The position numbers and the translations under genes were made by a program. The notes beneath the pieces are model-generated. The model did not search any database, was not told where the DNA came from, and saw only the letters and a list, made by a program, of their open reading frames with translations. A stretch of DNA of 5,917 bases from AP-15 sp036008325 (GTDB lineage Bacteria > Pseudomonadota > Alphaproteobacteria > ATCC43930 > CGMCC-115725), in the NCBI GenBank assembly GCA_036008325.1, contig DASYNW010000248.1, positions 1-5,917 of the forward strand, given 5' to 3'. Below are positions 1 through 5,917 of the stretch, piece by piece (position 1 is the first letter of the stretch; the number at the start of each line of letters is the position of its first letter).

Positions 1-39
1 ATCGTCGTCGACGGCGGCACCACGATCGCCCCGTCTTAA
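1..39 (+). CDS. C-terminal end of a probable short-chain dehydrogenase/reductase (partial)
   Basis: Frame 1 of the plus strand reads IVVDGGTTIAPS and then TAA at 37-39. A hydrophobic strand followed by VDGG a few residues before the stop is the usual ending of FabG-like classical short-chain dehydrogenases (NAD(P)-dependent oxidoreductases with a Rossmann fold), where it lies at the subunit interface. Only 12 codons are inside the window, so the catalytic Tyr-Lys pair and the cofactor-binding glycine motif cannot be seen, and substrate cannot be guessed. The gene runs toward the serine hydrolase gene and ends 157 bp from its stop. The family call rests on this short motif alone; a chance in-frame match is possible but the motif and its position next to a stop fit well. 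Confidence 0.6.
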   Translation: MVVDGGTTIAPS

Positions 40-80
40 CGAGGCATTCTGAGAGAGACTTCCAGGCCACCACGTCGCCA

Positions 81-133
81 CACCGGCGAAGGCCGGTGCC
101 TATGGCTGGCATGGGTCCCGGCCTGCGCCGGGA
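81..133. repeat. Two adjacent GC-rich hairpins, REP-like, between convergent genes
   Basis: The first hairpin has 7-bp perfect arms, CACCGGC (81-87) and GCCGGTG (92-98), around a GAAG loop. The second has 7-bp arms, TCCCGGC (116-122) and GCCGGGA (127-133), around a CTGC loop. Both have four-base loops, and the stems share a CCGGC core. Similar short hairpins are known as dispersed intergenic repeats in many alphaproteobacteria; that these belong to such a family is inference, since only one copy is seen here. Lying between two convergent genes, they may also help end transcription or protect mRNA 3' ends, but neither is followed by a T-run, so they are not standard intrinsic terminators. Confidence 0.55.
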
Positions 134-157
134 TGGCGGGAGCGTAAAGGCTACGGT

Positions 158-176
158 CACAAACGTCGGGTTTGTG
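158..176. repeat. Short inverted repeat just after the serine hydrolase stop
   Basis: Perfect 7-bp arms CACAAAC (158-164) and GTTTGTG (170-176) flank a 5-base loop. On the minus strand the hairpin starts 20 bases after the TGA of the serine hydrolase gene, the place where a transcript-end structure would sit. The stem is AT-rich compared with its surroundings and no T-run follows on either strand, so a factor-independent terminator is not well supported. It could be a protective 3' hairpin or a protein-binding palindrome. Confidence 0.35.
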
Positions 177-196
177 CCATTAAGCCCCGCCAGCTT

Positions 197-1786
197 TCAC
201 TTGACGGCGGCCACCCGGTCGAAGGTGCCCTGGCCGTGGGTATCGAGGTTCTCGATCGTCACCGCCCGCGCCTGTTGGTCGGCGCCGATCGTGAAGCTGA
301 CGCCGCTCGGGCCGGCGGCGTTCTCGCCGGCGGGCTGATAGGTGAACACGTCGCGGTCGAAATGCTGCATCGGGTAAGGCTGCTGAGCTGGCCCCAGTTT
401 GACCACCAGCCCCATATCGCCTGTAGCGATCACGATCGGGCCATAAAGATCGTTGTGGTAGGTGCCGGCATAGGCGGCGGCGGGCAATGCCGGCGATGGC
501 TGCGCTGGCGGTTTGGTATAGTCGACGGCGGTGCCGTACCCGGGGGCGAGCGTCGCCGCCATCAGCTGGCCATAGAGCGACAGCCAGTCCTTTTCGACCT
601 TGCCGGTCAGCACGATGTCGAAAAAGCTGCGGCCCACCGCCTCCGGCACGCCGATCGGCTGCGCATTGGTCAGCGCCACGATGCCCAGCCGCTCGGCCGG
701 GAGCAATGACACGCTGGTCGCCGCGCCGAGGTCGAACCCGCCGGAATGGCCCCAATGGACCCGGCCGTCAGCATCGTAATCGATGTTCCAGCCGAGACCG
801 TAGAACCCGGCATGGTCGACCGCCGGGTTTTTCGGCGGCGTGCGCACGATCTGCGGGCGATGGGTCTCATCGAGCGGTTCGGCCACGACGATTTGTTTGC
901 CGGCGAATCTGCCGCCGGCGAGCTGTAGCCGCAGCCACATCGCCATGTCCTGGGCCGAAGAGCTCGCCCCACCGGCGGGGGATTGCGCGTCAGCGTTGCG
1001 GGTGTACTTGGCGACCCATTTGCCGGCAACCTGCACATGGCCGGATGCCCGGTTTGGGGCGGCGGTGAAATCGGCAAAGCGCGAGCTGGTGCGATGCATG
1101 CCGAGCGGACGGTAGAGCAATTCGGCCGACACATCGGCCCACGACCTGCCGCTGGCCATGGCCGCCGCGATGGCGGCCTCTGTGAAGCCGAAATTGGTGT
1201 AGGCGTAATGCGATCGGAAGCTGCTGTCCGGCTTCTGGAAGCGCAGCCGGTAGAGGATCTGGGCGCGGTCGTAGCCGATGTCCTCGAGCGCGTCGCCGGC
1301 ATGGTCGGGCAGCCCGCTGCGATGAGCGAGCAGGTCGCGCAGCGTCACCTGGCGGGTGACCCAGGCATCGTGCATCTCGAACCCGGGATCGTGGCGGACG
1401 ATCGGGTCGTCCCAGCCGACGACGCCATTCCCGACCAGCGCCGCCACCACGGTTGCGGCGATCGGCTTCGACAGCGAGGCGAGCTGAAACACCGTGTCCG
1501 GATCGACCGCGTCGGGCTTGCCCTCCTCGCGCACGCCGAAGCCTTCGAGATAGATCACCTCGTCCTCGTAGACGACGGCGATCGCCATGCCGGGGATGCC
1601 GGTGCGCTGCCGCGCCTCCTCGGCGAGCTGCTGCAACTGCGGCAGGGCGGCTTCGACCCGCTGCCGCGGCAGTGCCGGGGCCGGAGCCGGCTGCGCGAGC
1701 ACGGCGCGCGGGACCAGCGCGCCCGCCGTCGCCGCGGTCAGCACCGCCCGGCGCGACGGTTTGACGAGAACCCGCGGCTGCTCCAT
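197..1786 (-). CDS. Tat-exported serine hydrolase, beta-lactamase/esterase family with DUF3471-like C-terminal domain
   Basis: A 529-residue protein of the serine beta-lactamase / penicillin-binding-protein-like fold (Pfam Beta-lactamase, PF00144). The N-terminus has a twin-arginine signal: SRRAVL at 11-16, a hydrophobic stretch to about 30, and a likely cleavage after VLA (29-31), so the enzyme should act in the periplasm. The three family motifs are present: SLSK with nucleophile Ser104 and Lys107, YTN at 196-198, and HSG at 347-349. From about 438 a beta-rich module begins (AYAGTYHNDLYGP) that resembles DUF3471 (PF11954), common in esterase-like members. Such proteins are usually esterases, D-aminopeptidases or amidases; the real substrate cannot be told, and antibiotic resistance should not be assumed. 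The ATG is preceded by GAGGAG (1794-1799) with a 7-base spacer. It follows gcvPB on the same strand after 154 bp and is probably a separate unit. Confidence 0.93.
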   Translation of the reverse strand: MEQPRVLVKPSRRAVLTAATAGALVPRAVLAQPAPAPALPRQRVEAALPQLQQLAEEARQRTGIPGMAIAVVYEDEVIYLEGFGVREEGKPDAVDPDTVFQLASLSKPIAATVVAALVGNGVVGWDDPIVRHDPGFEMHDAWVTRQVTLRDLLAHRSGLPDHAGDALEDIGYDRAQILYRLRFQKPDSSFRSHYAYTNFGFTEAAIAAAMASGRSWADVSAELLYRPLGMHRTSSRFADFTAAPNRASGHVQVAGKWVAKYTRNADAQSPAGGASSSAQDMAMWLRLQLAGGRFAGKQIVVAEPLDETHRPQIVRTPPKNPAVDHAGFYGLGWNIDYDADGRVHWGHSGGFDLGAATSVSLLPAERLGIVALTNAQPIGVPEAVGRSFFDIVLTGKVEKDWLSLYGQLMAATLAPGYGTAVDYTKPPAQPSPALPAAAYAGTYHNDLYGPIVIATGDMGLVVKLGPAQQPYPMQHFDRDVFTYQPAGENAAGPSGVSFTIGADQQARAVTIENLDTHGQGTFDRVAAVK

Positions 1787-1940
1787 GCGATGGCTCCTCG
1801 GGCGCGGTTCGACGGCGCCCCTACTCGATGGCGCAATTTGCTGATGGTGCTCCTACAAGAGAGCAAAAATGAGGCCAGTCGTTCAGCGCAATCCGCCGAC
1901 CGGCGGCGCGCACCGCGATCGGCTATGCCGTCTCCTGCGG
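1787..1940. other. Intergenic gap between gcvPB and the serine hydrolase gene
   Basis: These 154 bases are the only sizeable gap among the complete genes and the only place inside the window where a promoter for the serine hydrolase could lie. I see no convincing -35/-10 pair. A short palindrome, CCGCC-GACC-GGCGG (1893-1906), lies about 35 bases after the gcvPB stop. On the minus strand the nearest T-run (1865-1869) is more than 20 bases beyond it, too far for a standard intrinsic terminator. No small gene or tRNA is apparent. Confidence 0.5.
1794..1799 (-). promoter_or_regulatory. Ribosome binding site of the serine hydrolase gene
   Basis: GAGGAG on the minus strand, 7 bases before the ATG at 1786. 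It confirms the start that places the twin-arginine motif 12 residues into the protein. A 6-bp inverted repeat (GGGCGC at 1800-1805, GCGCCC at 1815-1820) directly abuts it upstream and could affect access to the site, though such short GC-rich repeats arise often by chance at this base composition. Confidence 0.7.
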
Positions 1941-3503
1941 CTACTCCGCGGCTTCGCGGCGCGGCGCGACAGGGCGCCAGCGCAGCTGCGGCTGGCGCGC
2001 GGCCAAGGTCTCGTCGAGGCGGCGGCGCGGGGTGAGAACCGGGGCGGCGCGGAAGCGGGCGGCGGCGCCTGCGCGGGCGGCGCCGGCCAGCGCCTTGACC
2101 ACCGCGGCGAACTCGTCGAGCGCGGCTTTGCTTTCGGTCTCGGTCGGCTCGATCAGGAGCGCGCCGTGCACGACCAGCGGGAAATACATCGTCATCGGAT
2201 GATAGCCCTCGTCGATCAATGCCTTGGCAAAATCGAGGGTGGTGATCTGGGTGTCCTTCAAAAAGCGGTCGTCGAACAGCACCTCGTGCATGCAGGGGCC
2301 CGGGAACGACAGGCTGAGATCGCCTTCGAGCAGCACGCGCAGATAATTGGCGTTGAGCACCGCATCCTCGGCCACCTGCCGCAGCCCGTCGGCGCCGTGG
2401 CTCATCATGTAGGCGAGCGCCCGCACGAACATGCCCATCTGGCCGTGAAACCCCTTGAGCCGGCCGATCGCCGCCAGGGCCTCGCCTCGCCTGTGCTCGA
2501 CCAGATCGAGCCCGTTCTCGCCATGCACCAGCCACGGCAATGGCGCATAGGGTGCGAGTGACGCCGCCAGAGCCACCGGCCCGCTGCCCGGCCCGCCGCC
2601 ACCATGGGGGGTCGAAAATGTCTTGTGCAGGTTCAAATGCATGCAGTCGATACCGAGATCAGAGGGCCGCACCCGGCCGACGATCGCGTTGAAATTGGCC
2701 CCGTCGCAGTAGAAGAACGCGCCGGCGCGATGGACCGCGGCGGCAATCTCGACGATCTCGTCCTCGAACAGGCCACAGGTGTTGGGGTTGGTCAGCATCA
2801 GCGCCGCGACATCGGGGCCGAGCCTCGCTTCCAATGCCGCGCGATCGACCCGGCCGCGGGCATTGGCCGGGATCGGATCGACCGAATAGCCGCAGGCGGC
2901 CGCCGTCGCCGGGTTGGTGCCGTGCGCCGATTCCGGCACCAAGACCCGCCGGCGCGGGTCGCGGCGGGCTTCGAGTGCGGCGCGGATCGTCATCATGCCG
3001 CACAGCTCGCCATGCGCCCCGGCGCCGGGCGACAAGGCGATCGCCGGCATGCCGGTCAGGGTCTTGAGCCAATGTGCCAGGGTGTCGATCAGCTCGAGCG
3101 CGCCCGGCACGGTCGAGACCGGCTGCAGCGGGTGGATGTCGGCGAGGCCCGGCAGCCGCGCCAGTTTCTCGTTGAGCCGCGGGTTGTGCTTCATCGTGCA
3201 CGAGCCGAGCGGATAGAGCCCGCTGTCGATCGCATAATTCTTTTGCGACAGCCGGGTGAAGTGGCGCACCACCTGCGGCTCGCTGAGCCCCGGCAGGCCG
3301 ATCGGCCCTTGCCGCTCGAGCCCGCCGAGGCGCCCATCGAACGGCGCCGGCTCGGGCAGATCGACGCCGCAATGCCCTGGCGAATCCTGCTCGAAGATCA
3401 GTTTTTCCTCGATCTGCAAGCCGCGATTGCCGCTGAAGGTCGCGGCCGATGCTGCCGCGCCTGCGGTCGAACCCGCGCTCGCCGCCCGGCTCCAATCGTT
3501 CAC
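1941..3503 (-). CDS. gcvPB: Glycine dehydrogenase (decarboxylating) subunit 2, P-protein beta half
   Basis: The PLP-carrying half of the split P-protein. With GcvPA it decarboxylates glycine and passes the aminomethyl group to the lipoyl arm of GcvH in the cytoplasm. The 520 residues are in the normal range for the family. Visible motifs: GNRGLQIEE at 25-33, YPLGSCTMKHNPR at 97-109, SPGAGAHGELCGMM at 158-171, ESAHGTNPA at 191-199, and LHKTFSTPHGGGGPG at 292-306, where Lys294 is the expected Schiff-base lysine. Near the end, YFPLVVHGALLIEPTETE is the conserved C-terminal block. Residues 5-23 are an Ala/Ser-rich, low-complexity leader that looks dispensable. The start is GTG, overlapping the gcvPA stop by four bases (GTGA, 3500-3503), with GGAGG 7 bases upstream; the next in-frame Met lies after the first conserved blocks. 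The stop is TAG. Translation is probably coupled to gcvPA. Confidence 0.97.
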   Translation of the reverse strand: MNDWSRAASAGSTAGAAASAATFSGNRGLQIEEKLIFEQDSPGHCGVDLPEPAPFDGRLGGLERQGPIGLPGLSEPQVVRHFTRLSQKNYAIDSGLYPLGSCTMKHNPRLNEKLARLPGLADIHPLQPVSTVPGALELIDTLAHWLKTLTGMPAIALSPGAGAHGELCGMMTIRAALEARRDPRRRVLVPESAHGTNPATAAACGYSVDPIPANARGRVDRAALEARLGPDVAALMLTNPNTCGLFEDEIVEIAAAVHRAGAFFYCDGANFNAIVGRVRPSDLGIDCMHLNLHKTFSTPHGGGGPGSGPVALAASLAPYAPLPWLVHGENGLDLVEHRRGEALAAIGRLKGFHGQMGMFVRALAYMMSHGADGLRQVAEDAVLNANYLRVLLEGDLSLSFPGPCMHEVLFDDRFLKDTQITTLDFAKALIDEGYHPMTMYFPLVVHGALLIEPTETESKAALDEFAAVVKALAGAARAGAAARFRAAPVLTPRRRLDETLAARQPQLRWRPVAPRREAAE

Positions 3504-4846
3504 GACAAGACCTCCGCCAAGCCCAGCGCGAGCCGGTCCATGTCAGCTTCGGTGACGGTCTCGGTCGCCGCCACCAGCAGCAGATCGGCCAGCTCCGGCC
3601 GGTCCGGATAAAGCCGGCTGACCGGGATGCCGCCGAGCACGCCCCTGGCCGCCAGCGCCTCGACCGCGGGTGCGGCCGGGCATGGCAGGCGCAGCGCGAA
3701 TTCGTTGAAAAAGGTGCGGTTGGCGATCCGCACCCCCGGCAGCTTTTCGAGCCGATCGGCGAGTGCGACCGCCGCCGCATGGTTGAGCCGCGCCAGGCGC
3801 GTCAGCCCCGCTTCGCCGAGCAGCGCCAGATGGATCGTAAAGGCGAGCGCGCACAGGCCGGAATTGGTGCACACGTTGCTCGTTGCCCGCTCGCGCCGGA
3901 TGTGCTGCTCGCGCGTCGACAAGGTCAACACCCAGCCGCGCTTGCCGTCGGCGTCGACGGTCTGGCCGACGAGACGACCCGGCATCTGGCGCACGAATTT
4001 GTCGCGGCTGGCGAAGAGGCCGAGATAGGGTCCGCCGAAGTTCAATGAATTGCCGATCGACTGGCCCTCGGCGGCGACGATGTCGGCCCCCATCGCGCCG
4101 GGCGGGCGAATGGCGCCAAGGGACACGATTTCGGTGACGACGACGATTAAGAGCGCGCCATGGTCGTGACAGGCCTGCGCCAGGCTCGACCAGTCGCGCA
4201 ATTCGCCCCAGAAATCCGGGTTCTGCACGACGACGCACGATGTGCCGCTATCGATCAGCGGCGCCAGATCCTCGGCCTCGCCGGGCGCCGGGTCTTGCGC
4301 CGCCAGCGCGAACCCGACAAAACGGGCGTAGGTCTCGCACACCTCGCGATAATGCGGATGGAGGCCGCCCGACAGCACCGCGCGTTTGCGGCCGGTCACC
4401 CGATTGGCCATCATCACCGCTTCGGCGCAGGCGGTGGCGCCGTCATAGAGCGAGGCATTGGCCGCGTCCATGCCGGTCAGCAGGGCGATCTGGGTCTGAA
4501 ACTCGTAGAGATATTGCAGGGTCCCCTGCGACACCTCGGGCTGGTAGGGGGTGTACGACGTCAAAAACTCGCCGCGCTGGATCAGATGGTCGACCGCGGC
4601 CGGGACATGGTGGCGATAGGCCCCGCCGCCGACAAAAAACGGCGCCGACCCGGCCGCCAGGTTGCGCGCCGCCATGGCCGCGATCGTTCGCTCGACCTCG
4701 ATTTCGCCCATTGCCCGCGGCAGGTCGACGAGACCATCGAGTCGCGCCGCCGCCGGCACCTCGGCGAATAGCGCATCGATCGAGCCGACCCCGATCGTCG
4801 CCAGCATTTCGCCGCGGTCGCGCGAGGTCAGCGGCAAATAGCGCAT
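3500..4846 (-). CDS. gcvPA: Glycine dehydrogenase (decarboxylating) subunit 1, P-protein alpha half
   Basis: The 448-residue N-terminal-type half of the split glycine decarboxylase, which pairs with GcvPB to form the P-protein. It keeps the aminotransferase-like fold but not the PLP lysine, which is in GcvPB. Family motifs: GGGAYRHHVPAAVDH at 73-87, YTPYQPEVSQGTLQ at 98-111, ASLYDGATA at 131-139, EGQSIGNSLNFGGPYLGLFA at 260-279, and REQHIRRERATSNVCTN at 312-328. The length and both ends match a complete protein. Its ATG follows the gcvH stop with no gap (TAG then ATG), and a GGAG inside the last gcvH codons (4856-4859) stands 9 bases before it, which points to translational coupling. A small variation is Ile at residue 240 in VVVTEIVSLG, where Pro is common; this is not expected to abolish function. 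Confidence 0.97.
   Translation of the reverse strand: MRYLPLTSRDRGEMLATIGVGSIDALFAEVPAAARLDGLVDLPRAMGEIEVERTIAAMAARNLAAGSAPFFVGGGAYRHHVPAAVDHLIQRGEFLTSYTPYQPEVSQGTLQYLYEFQTQIALLTGMDAANASLYDGATACAEAVMMANRVTGRKRAVLSGGLHPHYREVCETYARFVGFALAAQDPAPGEAEDLAPLIDSGTSCVVVQNPDFWGELRDWSSLAQACHDHGALLIVVVTEIVSLGAIRPPGAMGADIVAAEGQSIGNSLNFGGPYLGLFASRDKFVRQMPGRLVGQTVDADGKRGWVLTLSTREQHIRRERATSNVCTNSGLCALAFTIHLALLGEAGLTRLARLNHAAAVALADRLEKLPGVRIANRTFFNEFALRLPCPAAPAVEALAARGVLGGIPVSRLYPDRPELADLLLVAATETVTEADMDRLALGLAEVLS
3511..3515 (-). promoter_or_regulatory. Ribosome binding site that supports the GTG start of gcvPB
   Basis: GGAGG on the minus strand, inside the last codons of gcvPA and 7 bases before the GTG at 3501-3503. 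No ATG is available near the expected N-terminus of GcvPB, so this site decides in favour of the GTG start. Confidence 0.8.
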
Positions 4847-5224
4847 CTAGTGCTGCTCCGCGACAAACCGCTGATAGGCGGCCTCGTCCATCAGTTGATC
4901 GAACTCCCTGGGGTCGTCGAGGCGCAGCTTGAAGAACCAGCCCTCGCCATTCGGGTCGGCGTTGACCTTGGCCGGGTCGGCGGCGAGCGCCTCGTTCACC
5001 TCGGCGACCTCGCCCGAAATCGGCGCATAGACCTCGCTTGCCGCCTTGACTGATTCGACGACCGCCGCCTCCTTGCCCTGCTCGACCCGATGGCCGATCT
5101 CCGGCAGTTCGACATAGACGACGTCGCCCAATTGCGACTGGGCATAGTCGGTAATCCCGATCACGGCGAGATCGCCGTCGAGCCGAACCCATTCATGGTC
5201 CTCGGTAAAGCGACGCTCGGTCAT
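4847..5224 (-). CDS. gcvH: Glycine cleavage system H protein (lipoyl carrier)
   Basis: The small shuttle of the glycine cleavage system. Its lipoylated lysine takes the aminomethyl group from the P-protein, offers it to the T-protein, and is reoxidised by the L-protein. From the ATG at 5224 it has 125 residues, the usual size. The N-terminal block RRFTEDHEWVR is typical; the lipoylation site is the Lys in AVVESVKAASEVYAP (residue 60 by this start), and GEGWFFKL near 93-100 is the conserved C-terminal motif. An ATG at 5230 would add two residues, but AAGGA would then be only 2 bases away; from 5224 the spacer is 8 bases, and the resulting MTERRF start fits the family. The gene follows gcvT after a long palindrome, and its TAG stop directly touches the gcvPA ATG. 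Confidence 0.95.
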   Translation of the reverse strand: MTERRFTEDHEWVRLDGDLAVIGITDYAQSQLGDVVYVELPEIGHRVEQGKEAAVVESVKAASEVYAPISGEVAEVNEALAADPAKVNADPNGEGWFFKLRLDDPREFDQLMDEAAYQRFVAEQH

Positions 5225-5232
5225 GGCCATGT

Positions 5233-5238
5233 TCCTTC
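5233..5238 (-). promoter_or_regulatory. Ribosome binding site of gcvH, decides between two nearby ATGs
   Basis: GAAGGA on the minus strand. It lies 2 bases before the ATG at 5230 and 8 bases before the ATG at 5224. The longer spacing is normal for a Shine-Dalgarno site, so 5224 is the preferred start. The site begins 14 bases after the palindrome at 5252-5301, so folding of that palindrome in the mRNA could affect ribosome access. Confidence 0.7.
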
Positions 5239-5251
5239 TCGGGCGCAGGCA

Positions 5252-5301
5252 GCCCCCACCCTAACCCTCTCCCGCTCGCGGGGGAGGGTTAGGGTGGGGG
5301 C
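5252..5301. repeat. 50-bp near-perfect palindrome overlapping the 3' end of gcvT, probably a dispersed repeat
   Basis: Two 24-base arms, 5252-5275 and 5278-5301, are inverted copies with a single mismatch and a 2-base centre. Each arm contains ACCCTAACCC or its complement GGGTTAGGGT. Read on the minus strand, the element encodes PHPNPPPRAGEG and then a TAG, forming the final residues of the GcvT frame. Palindromes of this kind, with such translations at protein ends, are familiar to me as dispersed elements of alphaproteobacterial genomes; that this one belongs to such a family is inference because only one copy is in the window. In RNA it would form a very stable hairpin between gcvT and gcvH, which may block 3' exonucleases or lower read-through. 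There is no T-run after it. Confidence 0.85.
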
Positions 5302-5917
5302 GGTGGTAACGATGCGCGACAAACGGCAATGGCGCGACGCGCGCCGGGCGGGGCGAGCCGCGCACCAGCAGGGATAAGGCGGCGCCGTCGGCGGCGTGGG
5401 CGGCCTCGACATAACCCATCGCGATCGGGCTGCCGACCGAAGGGCCAAAGCCGCCGCTGGTGACCCGGCCGATCGGGTTGCCGGCGCCATCGGCGATCGG
5501 CGTCGCCTCGCGCGCCGGGGCGCGGCCGTCGGGGCGGATACCGACCCGCTTGCGCGCCGCACCTCGGGAGAGTTGGCGCAGAACGATCGCGGCGCCGGGA
5601 AAGCCGCCCTCGGCGCGCCGCATTTTGCCAATGGTCCAGGCGAGGCCGGCCTAGATCGGGGTCGTCGTTTCGTCGATGTCGTGGCCCCAGAGGCACAGCC
5701 CGGCTTCGAGCCGCAAGGTATCGCGGGCGCCGAGGCCGGCGGGCATCACCTCGGGCTCGGCCAGCAGAATTTCGGCCAATGCCGGCGCGTCGGCCGCCGC
5801 CAGCGAGATCTCGAACCCGTCCTCGCCGGTATAGCCCGAGCGGGTGACGAGGCACCGCCGCCCGTGGAGCACGATTTCGGCCGCGGTCATGAACGGCAGC
5901 GGGGCGACGCCGCCGGC
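5261..5917 (-). pseudogene. gcvT: Glycine cleavage system T protein (aminomethyltransferase), 5' partial, interrupted by an in-frame stop
   Basis: The T-protein moves the methylene group from aminomethyl-lipoyl GcvH to tetrahydrofolate and frees ammonia. About 219 codons are visible; the folate-binding N-terminal part lies beyond the right edge. The frame enters as AGGVAPLPFMTAAE, then RSGYTGEDGFEI, DTLRLEAGLCLWGHDIDETT and TPI, and meets TAG at 5651-5653. It resumes in the same frame as AGLAWTIGKMRR, GGFPGA, SGGFGPSVGSPIAMGYV and LPFVAHRYHR. Relatives have Glu at the stop (P-[VI]-E-A-x-L), so one base change, GAG to TAG, explains it. Conservation on both sides shows that the lesion is recent, or is a sequencing or assembly error. 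The last 12 residues come from the palindrome at 5252-5301, so the original stop is lost. If the stop is real, the product lacks most of its C-terminal barrel and is probably inactive. Confidence 0.85.

Noticed and set aside
1849..1869. Hairpin with adjacent A/T run as an intrinsic terminator
   Set aside because: The arms are only GCTC/GAGC with an 8-base loop. On the minus strand the T-run comes before the hairpin, and on the plus strand the hairpin is followed by A rather than T, so the order is wrong for both directions.
983..2035. Long plus-strand open frame opposite the serine hydrolase
   Set aside because: It is antisense to a well-supported gene, is rich in Arg/Gly/Ala as expected from reading high-GC codons backwards, shows no family motif and runs past the end of the hydrolase gene into the gap. 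The same holds for the plus-strand frames at 1869-2561 and 2604-3611 opposite gcvPB.
5253..5300. Telomere-like GGGTTAGGG sequence as a replicon end or eukaryotic telomere remnant
   Set aside because: Each arm has only one GGGTTAGGG unit, the element is a symmetric palindrome within a bacterial operon, and coding sequence continues on both sides.
5261..5623. Independent gene made by restart at the ATG 5621-5623 after the gcvT stop
   Set aside because: The reading frame is simply the C-terminal domain of GcvT. There is no good ribosome site before this ATG, and the fragment would lack the folate-binding core.
5651..5653. TAG in gcvT read as an amino acid (amber recoding or pyrrolysine)
   Set aside because: gcvH, gcvPB and the gcvT frame itself all end at TAG within this window, so TAG works as a normal stop here, and the aligned residue is an ordinary Glu with no known recoding role.
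1..5917. Novel defence, mobile or biosynthetic system
   Set aside because: Every long coding region is explained by glycine cleavage genes, a serine hydrolase or a dehydrogenase end. No integrase, transposase, toxin, phage or CRISPR signature was seen on either strand.

Overview
This is a high-GC window with the layout of an alphaproteobacterial chromosome (split P-protein genes, Tat-exported hydrolase, GC-rich dispersed palindromes). The lineage cannot be fixed more closely from sequence alone; a Rhodospirillales-like organism is a reasonable guess. Almost all coding sequence is on the minus strand, so the story reads from right to left.

Right part (about 5917 to 1941): a glycine cleavage operon in the order gcvT - gcvH - gcvPA - gcvPB. 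gcvT enters from beyond the right edge, so its 5' part is not seen. It carries an in-frame TAG at 5651-5653, where a Glu codon (GAG) is expected, and the conserved protein continues in the same frame on both sides. Its end runs into a near-perfect 50-bp palindrome (5252-5301) that supplies both a 12-residue C-terminal tail and the stop codon. gcvH (lipoyl carrier), gcvPA and gcvPB (the two halves of the PLP-dependent glycine decarboxylase) are intact and tightly packed: gcvPA starts immediately after the gcvH stop, and gcvPB overlaps gcvPA by 4 bp as GTGA. Together T, H and P (with the L-protein encoded elsewhere) would break glycine into CO2, NH3 and methylene-tetrahydrofolate. If the gcvT stop is real, the T step must come from another gene or be lost.

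Left part: after a 154-bp gap comes a same-strand gene (1786-197) for a Tat-exported serine hydrolase of the class C beta-lactamase/esterase family with a C-terminal DUF3471-like domain. It has its own strong ribosome binding site and no obvious metabolic tie to the gcv genes. At the left edge, the last 12 codons of a plus-strand gene, probably a short-chain dehydrogenase, converge on it. The 157 bp between the two stops hold three short hairpins, two of them resembling dispersed alphaproteobacterial repeats.

No tRNA, rRNA, CRISPR array, insertion sequence or defence system is visible. I do not see a previously undescribed system here; the points worth checking are the gcvT stop codon and the palindrome beside it.
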